A model generated the notes under the pieces. That model had not been told where the DNA came from and made no database searches. It saw nothing but the letters and a program-made list of their open reading frames with translations. From Comamonadaceae bacterium G21597-S1 (lineage in GTDB: Bacteria > Pseudomonadota > Gammaproteobacteria > Burkholderiales > Burkholderiaceae_C): a stretch of DNA of 64,000 bases. Below, piece by piece: positions 48,177 to 57,404 of this stretch; position 1 is the first letter of the stretch, and each line of letters starts with the position of its first letter. A program made the translations under genes and the position numbers. Location: assembly GCA_027214345.1 (NCBI GenBank), contig JAPWHR010000003.1, positions 434,001 through 498,000 on the forward strand, written 5' to 3'.

Positions 48177-49394
48177 CGCGGTCGGGCCGGCGGTCAGAGC
48201 CAGCATCCGGTCGAGCTGGATCTTGACCTTGCATTCGCCCGGCGCAACGCCGCCGACGATGCGGCATTCCCGTGTGCTGGTGTCGCGGATCGCATGTTCT
48301 CCGGTCGCGATGCCGTCCGGGTTGACCAGCACCGCGACCCGCGGCATCGTGGTGTTGGCGCCGCGCCGCACCACGACACCGATTTCCTGGTTGGCCAGTC
48401 GGACCATGGTTCCGGGCGAATACACCCCCACCGCCTTGATCAGCGCCGCCCCGGCCTCGTCGGTGGCACGTTGCTCGTCGAAATAGATCGCCTGCATCGC
48501 CGCGGCAGCCGAGTCGGGCCGCCGCGACGCACGCGGCGACAGATGGGCGGCGAACTTGTCGGCGCGTTGCAGCAAGCGCGCCATGCGCTGGGCGCGGCTG
48601 CGTGAACCCAGTTCGCCGGGGCCGGTATTGTGGTGATCGCGCACCGCCTCCAGGCAATCGGCGTCGCGCAGTCCGAATCCGCGCAGCAGCGCCTCGGAGC
48701 GGCTGGCGTGTTGGTCGATCAGGTCGCGCTGCGCCGGCGTCGGAGGATCGTTCTGCGCCGCCAGCCGGTCCTGGATGTCGGTCATCGAGATGTTCATCGT
48801 CAGCGCCGCCTTGCACACGCTGTCTTCCATCTCCGGGGGCCAACCCAGCACGTCGCGCGCCGCCAGGCCGCAGATCACGCTGACCAGCATCGAATGGGTT
48901 GCACTGTAGAGCTGGATCTCGCTGCCGGCCAGGTGGAACAGTGCGAACAAGGCGCCGTCCGGATTGCGCTGCGATTGCTGGCTCAGGCGCGACTGCAGCC
49001 GCTCGAGCGCGTCGACGAAATGTTCGCCGTCGAGGTCGCGCAGCAATCGGTTGCCCTGCACCTGCAGGTCGAGCCAGTCGAGTTCGTCCCCGAGCGTGCG
49101 GTAGCGTGGCTGCGTCAGCTCGCCGGTGGTGAGCTGGGCCTGGGCGATCTTGCCCAGCGGGCGTTCGTCACGCACGAGTTCGTGCAACTTGCCGACAAAG
49201 GCCTTCTGGTGCCGTTCGGATTCGGACACATCGACAAAGAAGCCCTTGCCGCGCCCACGCACGGCTTCGAGATCGTCGCGCGTCACGATGACGTATCCCT
49301 TGCGCGCCAGCAGCGCACCGGTCTCGTCGCGCAGTGAGAACGGCAGCGGTTGTCCGATGACGATGGACTCGTGGGTGACTTGGACCAGGTTCAT
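48159..49394 (-). CDS. Degenerate HD-GYP-domain protein
   Basis: 411 residues from ATG 49394. The N-terminal part (IGQPLPFSLRDETGALLARKGYVI) is the usual lead-in of c-di-GMP-related HD-GYP proteins. The HD-GYP region (about 160-290) keeps the first His (SATHSMLVSVICGL) and DQHASRSEALL, but the HD pair normally in LHDIGK reads MNISM, and HHExxDGxGYP is reduced to DHHNTGPGEL. It is therefore probably inactive as a phosphodiesterase and may only bind ligand or protein. It is downstream of glnE on the same strand (150-bp gap). Confidence 0.85.
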   Translation of the reverse strand: MNLVQVTHESIVIGQPLPFSLRDETGALLARKGYVIVTRDDLEAVRGRGKGFFVDVSESERHQKAFVGKLHELVRDERPLGKIAQAQLTTGELTQPRYRTLGDELDWLDLQVQGNRLLRDLDGEHFVDALERLQSRLSQQSQRNPDGALFALFHLAGSEIQLYSATHSMLVSVICGLAARDVLGWPPEMEDSVCKAALTMNISMTDIQDRLAAQNDPPTPAQRDLIDQHASRSEALLRGFGLRDADCLEAVRDHHNTGPGELGSRSRAQRMARLLQRADKFAAHLSPRASRRPDSAAAAMQAIYFDEQRATDEAGAALIKAVGVYSPGTMVRLANQEIGVVVRRGANTTMPRVAVLVNPDGIATGEHAIRDTSTRECRIVGGVAPGECKVKIQLDRMLALTAGPTASGRTW

Positions 49395-49544
49395 GACGGT
49401 GATGGATCGAGCGAAGTCGACACGACAACACGGCGACGGCCATGCAGCATACCGCCAATGCCGATCGGCGATCGGCTTCGACGAGGCCCGAACACCCCGC
49501 ATTTTCGATCTTCGGCTCGAGCGGGGGCGGGGGGGTTCACGCCG

Positions 49545-52334
49545 TCACGGCCGGGGTTTGCCGAAGGCCGCATGCCACAAGGCCAGCACCGCATCGCGGT
49601 GGGAATCGAGTTCGCCGGCCGGCACCTGCGTCGTCTCCTCGTTCAGCCGTGCGTGGTGCTGTACCTTGCGCAAGGCGCGGTAGGCCTGCGCGGCGGCGGT
49701 GCCGATGCCATCGGGCAGCAGGCCGGCGGCCTGGGCGCGCTGCAGCAGCGCGATGTTGCCGGCGTTGGTCACCAGTTCCTCGTGGTGCGCGGCCTGCGAC
49801 AGCACCAGGTATTGCACGACGAACTCCACGTCGACCATGCCGCCCGGGCTGTGCTTGACGTCGAACCGGCCTTCGCGCACCGGATGGGCGGCGCGCACTT
49901 TCTCGCGCATCGCGACGATCTCATCGCGCAGCTTGTCGGCGTCGCGGGGCGCGGTAACGACCCCCCGGCGGATGGCGTCGAATCGGGCGCGCATGGTGTT
50001 GTCGCCAAGCACGAATCGCGCGCGCGTCATGGCCTGGTGTTCCCAGGTCCAGGCGGTATTGCTGCCGCGTTTTTCCTGGTAGGCGGCGAAGGCTTCGAAG
50101 CTGGTGACCAGCAAGCCGGAGTTGCCGTTCGGGCGCAGCGCGGTGTCGATCTCGTACAGGTCGCCTTCGCCGGTCTTGACGGTGAGCCAGTTGATCAGCT
50201 TGCGCACGAAGGTTGCGTAGATCTCGGCCGCGTTCTCGTCGTCGTCCTCGTAGACGAAGACGATGTCCAGGTCGCTGCCATACCCCAGCTCCATGCCGCC
50301 GAGCTTGCCGTACGCGATGACGGCCAGCTGGGCGGTGTCGCGGTGCCGGTTGCGCAGCCGGCTCCAGCACCAGCGCGAGGTCACGCGCAGGATGGACAGC
50401 GCCAGCGCGCTGAGATCGTCGGCGACCTGTTCGACCGTCAACACCCCTTCGACATCGCGCGCCAGCGTGCGGAACACCTCGGCATGGTGGGCGCGGCGCA
50501 GCAGGTTGAGCAAGGTCTCGTCGTCGTCCTCTTCGGTGATGTGCAGGGCATTGCGGCGTTGTTCGAGCTCGTTCTCGAATTCGGCCGGCTGGAACCGCTC
50601 GGCCAGCATCGCCTGATTGGCCAGCTCGTCGATCACGCCCGGGTGCAGCAACAGGTAACGTGCGGGCCACTTGGCATTGCCCAGCAGACGCAGCAGCCGT
50701 TGATGCACCGCCGGGCGTTCGAGCAGCAAGGCCAGGTAACTTTCGCGGCGCAGCAGCGGTTCGATCCAGTCGGCCAGCCGCACGCCGGCCTCCTCGGTGA
50801 TCGTGGTCTCGGCGATCCAGGTCACGGTGCGGCTGATGAGCCGGAACAGCCGCACCCGCGATTCGTCGCGCAAGGCCATGAAGCGCGGGTTGTCGCGCCA
50901 GCTCGCGACACGTTCGCGCAGTCCCTTGGGCAGCGTCTCCAGGAAATCCTCGAACCCGGTCGGCGTGGTCAGCGCCGAACCGGCCCCGTTGCAGGACTTG
51001 CAGTCCGGCTTGCCGCCGCCGAGCAAGGCGTCGAACTCGTGGGCGACGAATTCCCGGTGCCGGTCGAGCTCGGCCAGGAAGGCGCCGGCCGATGCATGGC
51101 CCATGGCGTGGGCGATCCAGTGCAGGTCGTCGTCGCGCGTGGGCAGGACATGGGTCTGCATGTCATCGAGGTACTGGATGCGGTGCTCGAGCTGGCGCAG
51201 GAACAGGTAGGCGGCCGACAAGGCGTCGACCGTCTCCTGCGACATCAGGCCCGCGCGCATCAGGCGCGGCAGCGCGTCGAGTGTGGCACGGGTGCGCAGT
51301 TCGGGGAACTGGCCGCCGCGCACCACCTGCAGCAGTTGCACGATGAACTCGATCTCGCGAATGCCGCCGCGCGACAACTTGACGTCGTTGGTGCGTTCCG
51401 GGCGGCCGGAGCTGCGCCGCGCCGCGTGTTCGCGGATCTGCCGGTGCAACACCCGCAGCGAATCGAACACGTTGTAGTCGAGGTAGCGCCGGAACACGAA
51501 GGGCAGGACCGTCGGGCGCAGGTTGCCGGCCGAGCCCTCGTCGACACAACGGGTCGGCGCGACGACGCGGCTCTTGAGCCAGGCGAAACGCTCCCACTCC
51601 CTGCCCTGGACATGGAAATATTCCTCCAGCGCACCGAGCGAGATCGCCGGTGGACCGGAGTTGCCGTTGGGCCGCAACGCCAGGTCGACCCGGAACACGA
51701 AGCCGTGTTCGGTGGTGTCGCCCACGATCGCATACACGGCGCGTACGGCCTTGCCGAAATATTCCTGGTTCGAGATCCGGCCGCGACCTTGCCCGGTGCC
51801 TGCAGTCTCGCCGTCCTGGTCGTAGACATAGATGAGGTCGATGTCGCTGGAGACGTTGAGTTCGCGCGCGCCGAGCTTGCCCATGCCCACGATCCAGATC
51901 TGCGCCCGCTGGCCGTCGGCGCCCATGGGTGCGCCATGCTGCGCGTCGAGCTGGCCCAGCACGTGGTTGCAGGCCGTATCGAGCGCGAACTCGGCCAGTT
52001 CGGTCATCGCCAGCGTGACCTGCTGCACGCTGGCCTGGCCGTCGCAGTCCAGGGTCATCAGGCGTTCGAGCACCACCTGGCGCACGATGCGCAGTGCCGA
52101 TCCGAGGTCGGCGCCGTTGTCGGTCAGGTTCCCGAACAGGGATTCGCAGGCGGCGCGCGATGGCATGCCCGCAGCGAGCAGCGCGCGCTCGGCCTCGTAG
52201 CGCCGGCGTATGCGCTGGCCGAAGCGGGAATATTCCGACAACGCGGGCGATACCACCAAGGCGGCGTTGCCGGACGGATTCTGCGCCTGTACGGCAACGG
52301 CCCCGAGGCCACCTTCTTCAAGCTTGGCGGTCAT
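49545..52334 (-). CDS. glnE: Bifunctional glutamine synthetase adenylyltransferase/deadenylase
   Basis: 929 residues. It adds and removes AMP on glutamine synthetase in response to PII and glutamine. Both nucleotidyltransferase halves are intact: GMGKLGARELNVSSDIDLIY in the N-terminal (deadenylase) half and YGKLGGMELGYGSDLDIVF in the C-terminal (adenylylase) half, with ALRPNGNSG repeated in each. A CKSCNG pair sits between the halves. The first ~25 residues look unconserved, so a start near 52250 is possible; ATG 52334 leaves only 27 bp to the divergent yhdP start. Open antisense frames across this gene are shadows. Confidence 0.96.
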   Translation of the reverse strand: MTAKLEEGGLGAVAVQAQNPSGNAALVVSPALSEYSRFGQRIRRRYEAERALLAAGMPSRAACESLFGNLTDNGADLGSALRIVRQVVLERLMTLDCDGQASVQQVTLAMTELAEFALDTACNHVLGQLDAQHGAPMGADGQRAQIWIVGMGKLGARELNVSSDIDLIYVYDQDGETAGTGQGRGRISNQEYFGKAVRAVYAIVGDTTEHGFVFRVDLALRPNGNSGPPAISLGALEEYFHVQGREWERFAWLKSRVVAPTRCVDEGSAGNLRPTVLPFVFRRYLDYNVFDSLRVLHRQIREHAARRSSGRPERTNDVKLSRGGIREIEFIVQLLQVVRGGQFPELRTRATLDALPRLMRAGLMSQETVDALSAAYLFLRQLEHRIQYLDDMQTHVLPTRDDDLHWIAHAMGHASAGAFLAELDRHREFVAHEFDALLGGGKPDCKSCNGAGSALTTPTGFEDFLETLPKGLRERVASWRDNPRFMALRDESRVRLFRLISRTVTWIAETTITEEAGVRLADWIEPLLRRESYLALLLERPAVHQRLLRLLGNAKWPARYLLLHPGVIDELANQAMLAERFQPAEFENELEQRRNALHITEEDDDETLLNLLRRAHHAEVFRTLARDVEGVLTVEQVADDLSALALSILRVTSRWCWSRLRNRHRDTAQLAVIAYGKLGGMELGYGSDLDIVFVYEDDDENAAEIYATFVRKLINWLTVKTGEGDLYEIDTALRPNGNSGLLVTSFEAFAAYQEKRGSNTAWTWEHQAMTRARFVLGDNTMRARFDAIRRGVVTAPRDADKLRDEIVAMREKVRAAHPVREGRFDVKHSPGGMVDVEFVVQYLVLSQAAHHEELVTNAGNIALLQRAQAAGLLPDGIGTAAAQAYRALRKVQHHARLNEETTQVPAGELDSHRDAVLALWHAAFGKPRP

Positions 52335-52361
52335 AATTCCTGTGTCGATCGCGCACGCACG

Positions 52362-55300
52362 ATGAATGAACTGACGCCAGCAACCTCTCCCACACGGCTT
52401 CTGAGAAGCCTGGCGTTCGTGGCACGCTGGCTTCTGGCTCTGTTGTTGCTGGCATGGTTGCTTCTCGCGGCGTCATGGGGCACCCTGCATCTGGTGATTG
52501 TGCCGCGAATCGGCGAGCTGCGTCCGCAGCTGGAGGCGGCCGCCACCCGGATGGCCGGCATGCCGGTGCGCATCGAATCGATCACCGCGTACTCCACCAG
52601 CCTGCTGCCTGCATTCGAGCTCGGCAATGTCCGGCTGCTCGACGCGCAAGGCCGCGAGGCACTGCGGCTGCCCCGCATCCTGGTCTCGCTGTCGCCGCGG
52701 GCACTGCTCAAGCGCACCTTCGACCAGGTCCTGGTCGACAGTCCCGTGCTCGACGTGCGGCGCACGGCCGACGGACGGATCCGGGTGGCGGGCCTGGACG
52801 TGGCCCAGGGCCAGGGCGCGGAGCCGGACGACGCCATGCTCGACCGCATCTTCTCGCAGCCGGAATTCGTCATCCGCGGCGGTTCGGTGGTCTGGACCGA
52901 CGAGATGCGCGACATGCCGCCACTGGCGTTGCAGTCGGTCGACATGGTGTTACGCAACCGCTCGCGGGTGCATGAAATCCGACTGGATGCGACGCCGCCG
53001 GCAAGCTGGGGCGATCGTTTCCAGGTCATGGCACGGTTCGAGCAGCCGTTTCTGTCGGTGGGCAACGGGCGCTGGCAGGATTGGACGGGTCAGGTGTATG
53101 CCGATTTTGCGCGGGTCGATGTGGCGCGGCTCAAGCAATATGCGGATCCGGGAGTGGACATCGACCAGGGGCGGGGCGCCCTGCGTGCCTGGCTCGACGT
53201 CGAGCGTGGCCGGCTGAGCGGGGTTACCGCCGACCTGTCGCTGGGCCAGGTCGCCGTGCGGCTGGCCCCCGACCTGCAGCCGCTGCAGCTGGCCACGATA
53301 TCGGGCCGCCTGAGTGGCCGCCTGGGCGACGAGACGCGGGAATTCGCCACGCGCGACCTGGCCTTCCAGACGCAGGACGGCATCCGCTGGCCCGGCGGCA
53401 ACCTGAGCCTGAAGCAGACGCTGGCAAACGCCCAAAGGCCGGCTTCGGGCGACCTGCAAGCCGATCAGCTGGACCTGTCCGCACTGGCGCAGATCGCCAC
53501 CCGGCTGCCGCTCGACGCCCAGTGGCACCAGGCGCTGGCGCGGCACCGTCCGTCCGGCCTGGTCGAGTCGGTCCGGGTGCAGTGGCAACAACCGGGCGCG
53601 GGCAAGGCGGCGACCTATCAGGCCGACGGACGCGTGCAACGCCTGTCGTTGCGCTCGGTGCCTGACACCAGCGGGGCGCCGGCGGGTTCGACCCGGTCGA
53701 TCGGCACACCCGGCGTCCAGGGCCTGGGCCTGGTGTTCTCGCTCAACGAATCCGGCGGCAAGGCGAGCCTGGAGATGACCGACGGAGGTGTCGACCTGCC
53801 GGGTATCTTCCAGGAGGCGCTGGTGCCGTTCAAGCGCCTGTCCGGCGACCTGAGCTGGCAGGTGCGCGGCGACGCCATGCAGGTGCAGCTGTCCCGTCTG
53901 CAGTTCAGCAATGCCGACACGGAGGGTGCGCTCGAGCTCCAGTGGCAAACCAGCGATCCGGCGCGTTCGCAAAGCCGCTCGCGCTTCCCCGGACTGCTGG
54001 ACATGCAGGGTCGGTTGAGCCGGGCCAATGGCGCGCGTGTGTTCCGCTACCTTCCGCTGGTGATGGAGCCCGAGGCGCGCAACTATGTACGCGACGCGGT
54101 GCAGGCCGGCACGGCCTCGGACGTGCGTTTCAAGGTCAAGGGCGACCTGTGGGACGTGCCGTTCCCCGATGGAACCGAGGGCGAATTTCTGATCACCGCG
54201 CAGGTCAGCGGCGCGACGCTGGCCTATGTCCCGCGCAGCCTGCAGTCGGCCGACAGCCGCCCCTGGCCGGTCGCAACCCGCCTGTCCGGCGAACTGGTGA
54301 TCGATCGCCAGAGCCTGAAAGTGCGGGGCGCCCGTGCCAGTCTGGCGGGTTCGCCGGGACTGCAGATCACCCGCGCCGATGCCGTCATCGCCGACCTGGC
54401 GAACAGCGTCGTCGCGGTCGATCTCGAGGCCCGCGGTCCGCTGCCCGAATGGCTGGGGTTTGTGAACAGCTCTCCGGTGGGCGAGCTGACCGACCAGGCG
54501 CTGGCCCGTGTCGTTGCCACCGGTGCGGCCGAGTTGCGGCTCAAGCTCGAGGTGCCGGTGGACGCGGTTGACCGCACCCGGGTGCAGGGCAGCGTGCAGC
54601 TGCAAGGCAACGATCTGCAGATCGCGCCCGACCTGCCCCGGCTGGCGCGTGCGCGCGGCATGGTGGGTTTCACCGAGGGTGGCTTCAGTGTCACCGGGGT
54701 GCAGGCCGGCATGCTCGGCGGCGAGGTGCGTATCGACGGCGGATCGCAGGCCGGCGCCGGTGCGCCGGCCATGTTGTTTCGCCTGAAGGGTACGGCCAGC
54801 GCCGAGGGCCTGCGCCAGGCTCGCGCCTGGGGCATGGTGCCGCGCCTGGCCCGGCAACTATCGGGCAGCGCGAGCTACGACGCCAGCGTCGGGCTGCGCG
54901 GGGGGGAGCCCGAGATCACGATCACCAGTTCGCTGGTGGGCATGGCGCTGAACCTGCCGGCACCCCTGGGCAAGCCGGCCGACCAGGCCCTGGCACTGCG
55001 GCTGGAGTCGTCGCCGCTGCAGGCCGATGCCGCGGATGGCTCCGGGCGGCCTCGGGACCAGCTGGTGCTTGAACTCGGGCGCGTCGTCTCGGTCCGTTAC
55101 CAGCGTGACACCTCCGGGGCGCAGCCGCGGGTGTTGCGTGGCGCCATCGTCGTGGGCCAGGGTGACGCCGATGCCGCCGCGCTGCCGCGCGACGGGGTCA
55201 CCGCGCTGGTGCGCGTCGATACCGTGGACGTGGATGCGTTGGAGCGCCTGGCGGCCCAGGTCGTTGGCGATGGCCCGGCCTCCGTCGGGCCGACAGGCGC

Positions 55301-56471
55301 CGCCCAGGCGTATTGGCCAACCAGCCTCGCCGTGCGTGCAGGCTCCTTTACGGCCGGGGGCCGTACGCTGAGCGACCTGGTTGCCGGCGGCTCGCGTGAC
55401 GGCGCGGTGTGGCGGGTCAATCTCGATGCGCGCGAACTCAACGGGTATGCCGAATACCGGCCTCCCGCCAACCAGGGCGCGGGCCGGCTGTATGCGCGGC
55501 TGTCCCGGCTGACGCTGGCGCCGTCGGTGGCCAGCGATGTCGAGAGCCTGCTCGACGAGCAGCCCCAGTCCATTCCCGCGCTCGACATCGTGGTCGAGGA
55601 GCTCGACCTGCGGGGCCGCAAGCTTGGCCGGGTGGAGGTCGATGCGGTCAATCGCGCGGTGGCGGGCAGCGGTGCGTCCGGCCGCGAATGGCGGCTGAAC
55701 CGCTTCGACGTGATATCGCCGGAGGCGGTGTTCCGCGCCACCGGCAACTGGGTGCCACTGCAGGCGCAGTCGGCAACGGCCTCGTCGCGACGGCGCACCG
55801 TGATGAACTTCCAGCTCGACATCCAGAACGCGGGCGGGCTGCTGGCGCGGTTCGGCATGCAGGACCTGGTGCGACGGGGCAAGGGGCAGATGCAGGGCCA
55901 GGTGGCCTGGGTCGGCTCGCCGTTGTCGCTGGACTATGCGACGCTGGCCGGCAACTTCAACGTCAACGTCGAGAACGGACAGTTCCTCAAGGCCGATCCG
56001 GGCCTGGCCAAGTTGCTGGGGGTGCTCAGCCTGCAATCGCTGCCACGGCGCCTGGTGCTCGATTTCCGCGACGTGTTCAGCGAAGGTTTCGTGTTCGATT
56101 TTTTTCGCGGCGACGTGCGCATCGACCAGGGAGTCGCCTACTCGAGCAACCTGCAGATGAAGGGGGTCAACGCCGCGGTGCTGATGGAAGGCCAGGCCGA
56201 CCTGTACCGCGAGACCCAGGACATCCGGGTGGTCGTGGTGCCGGAGATCAACGCCGGTACCGCGTCGCTGATTGCTGCGGCGATCAATCCCGCGGTCGGG
56301 CTGGGCTCGTTCCTGGCACAGTTCGTGTTGCGCAAGCCGCTGATGGAGGCCGCCACGCAGGAGTTCCACATCGACGGGAGCTGGGTCGAACCCCGCATCC
56401 AGCGCGTGGGCGGCAAGTCCTCCGGAGATGGCAAGACCGATCCCGCGCCGGCCACGGCGCCCGCCCGATGA
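52362..56471 (+). CDS. yhdP: YhdP-family AsmA-like envelope protein
   Basis: 1369 residues from ATG 52362. One N-terminal membrane helix (about 18-45) is followed by a very long periplasmic region of beta-rich repeats with DUF3971 and AsmA_2-like ends. The C-terminal marks are GNFNVNVENGQFLKADPGLAKLLGVLSLQSLPRRL and FSEGFVFDFFRGD, typical of YhdP. YhdP, TamB and YdbH are bridge-like proteins that carry phospholipids to the outer membrane (established in E. coli). It is followed after 13 bp by a nitrilase gene, a conserved pairing. Confidence 0.95.
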   Translation: MNELTPATSPTRLLRSLAFVARWLLALLLLAWLLLAASWGTLHLVIVPRIGELRPQLEAAATRMAGMPVRIESITAYSTSLLPAFELGNVRLLDAQGREALRLPRILVSLSPRALLKRTFDQVLVDSPVLDVRRTADGRIRVAGLDVAQGQGAEPDDAMLDRIFSQPEFVIRGGSVVWTDEMRDMPPLALQSVDMVLRNRSRVHEIRLDATPPASWGDRFQVMARFEQPFLSVGNGRWQDWTGQVYADFARVDVARLKQYADPGVDIDQGRGALRAWLDVERGRLSGVTADLSLGQVAVRLAPDLQPLQLATISGRLSGRLGDETREFATRDLAFQTQDGIRWPGGNLSLKQTLANAQRPASGDLQADQLDLSALAQIATRLPLDAQWHQALARHRPSGLVESVRVQWQQPGAGKAATYQADGRVQRLSLRSVPDTSGAPAGSTRSIGTPGVQGLGLVFSLNESGGKASLEMTDGGVDLPGIFQEALVPFKRLSGDLSWQVRGDAMQVQLSRLQFSNADTEGALELQWQTSDPARSQSRSRFPGLLDMQGRLSRANGARVFRYLPLVMEPEARNYVRDAVQAGTASDVRFKVKGDLWDVPFPDGTEGEFLITAQVSGATLAYVPRSLQSADSRPWPVATRLSGELVIDRQSLKVRGARASLAGSPGLQITRADAVIADLANSVVAVDLEARGPLPEWLGFVNSSPVGELTDQALARVVATGAAELRLKLEVPVDAVDRTRVQGSVQLQGNDLQIAPDLPRLARARGMVGFTEGGFSVTGVQAGMLGGEVRIDGGSQAGAGAPAMLFRLKGTASAEGLRQARAWGMVPRLARQLSGSASYDASVGLRGGEPEITITSSLVGMALNLPAPLGKPADQALALRLESSPLQADAADGSGRPRDQLVLELGRVVSVRYQRDTSGAQPRVLRGAIVVGQGDADAAALPRDGVTALVRVDTVDVDALERLAAQVVGDGPASVGPTGAAQAYWPTSLAVRAGSFTAGGRTLSDLVAGGSRDGAVWRVNLDARELNGYAEYRPPANQGAGRLYARLSRLTLAPSVASDVESLLDEQPQSIPALDIVVEELDLRGRKLGRVEVDAVNRAVAGSGASGREWRLNRFDVISPEAVFRATGNWVPLQAQSATASSRRRTVMNFQLDIQNAGGLLARFGMQDLVRRGKGQMQGQVAWVGSPLSLDYATLAGNFNVNVENGQFLKADPGLAKLLGVLSLQSLPRRLVLDFRDVFSEGFVFDFFRGDVRIDQGVAYSSNLQMKGVNAAVLMEGQADLYRETQDIRVVVVPEINAGTASLIAAAINPAVGLGSFLAQFVLRKPLMEAATQEFHIDGSWVEPRIQRVGGKSSGDGKTDPAPATAPAR

Positions 56472-56484
56472 AAGGACGAACGAC

Positions 56485-57318
56485 ATGAGAGTTGCCACCG
56501 TGCAGATGGTCTCTGCCACCGGGCTGCAGGCCAACCTCGATCGCGCCGGCGAGCTGCTGGCGCAGGCAGCGGCTGCGGGTGCCGAGCTGGCGGTGTTGCC
56601 GGAGTACTTCTGCCTGCTGGGGCATCGCGACAAGGACAAGCTGGGCATCCGCGAACCGTTTGGCGATGGACCGATCCAGCGGTTCCTGTCCGATGCCGCG
56701 CGCCGTCTGGACCTGTGGATCGTCGGCGGAACCCTGCCACTGACCATCGAGTCCGGATCGCCGCAGGATCGCGAGCAACGCGTCACCAACAGCTCGTTGG
56801 CGTTCGGCCCCGACGGCGCCTGCGTGCGGCGCTACGACAAGATCCACCTGTTCAAGTTCGACAACGGCAAGGAGCGCTTCGACGAGTCCAGGGTCCTGTT
56901 GCGCGGCACCGAGCCGGTGACGTTCAGCCTGCCCTCGCGCGACGGCCACATCTGGACCGTGGGCATGAGCGTGTGTTACGACCTGCGATTCCCGGAGCTG
57001 TACCGGGGCCATGCCCGCGCCGGCGCCGACCTGCTGCTGGTGCCCAGCGCCTTCACCTGGACCACGGGCCAGGCGCACTGGGAGTTGCTGTTGCGTGCGC
57101 GGGCGGTCGAGAACCTGGCCTATGTGGCCGCGCCCGCCCAGGGCGGCCTGCACGAGAACGGTCGCCGCACCTGGGGTCACAGCATGGTGGTCGACCCCTG
57201 GGGCGAGATCCTGTGCCAGCGGGACGAAGGCGATGGCGTCGATGTCGCCGATCTCACGCACGCGCGCTTGGCGCAGGTGCGGCTGCAACTACCGGCCCTG
57301 GAGCACCGGGTGTTATGA
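56485..57318 (+). CDS. Carbon-nitrogen hydrolase (Nit1/Nit2-like)
   Basis: 277 residues from ATG 56485. The catalytic triad of the nitrilase superfamily is visible: Glu in AVLPEYFCL, Lys in YDKIHLF, and Cys in MSVCYDLRFPELYR. The last motif places it in the Nit branch, whose members act as omega-amidase or deaminated-glutathione amidase (metabolite repair). ATG 56485 matches the family start RVATVQM. It is 13 bp after yhdP and likely co-transcribed. tldD, which often follows in related genomes, is not here. Confidence 0.93.
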   Translation: MRVATVQMVSATGLQANLDRAGELLAQAAAAGAELAVLPEYFCLLGHRDKDKLGIREPFGDGPIQRFLSDAARRLDLWIVGGTLPLTIESGSPQDREQRVTNSSLAFGPDGACVRRYDKIHLFKFDNGKERFDESRVLLRGTEPVTFSLPSRDGHIWTVGMSVCYDLRFPELYRGHARAGADLLLVPSAFTWTTGQAHWELLLRARAVENLAYVAAPAQGGLHENGRRTWGHSMVVDPWGEILCQRDEGDGVDVADLTHARLAQVRLQLPALEHRVL

Positions 57319-57404
57319 GAGCAGGCCGGCCCTTGCCAAGGCGCATCGCACCGTGGACGGCACGGCCGCTCGTCCCGAGAGCCGGTTGACGTAGGAGCAC
57401 GCAT

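Noticed and set aside
49350-52361. A frame of about 1000 codons open on the plus strand across glnE and continuous with yhdP
   Set aside because: It is antisense to the clearly conserved glnE, has a low-complexity Gln/Arg/His/Ala composition typical of GC-rich shadow frames, and no domain; yhdP starts at 52362.
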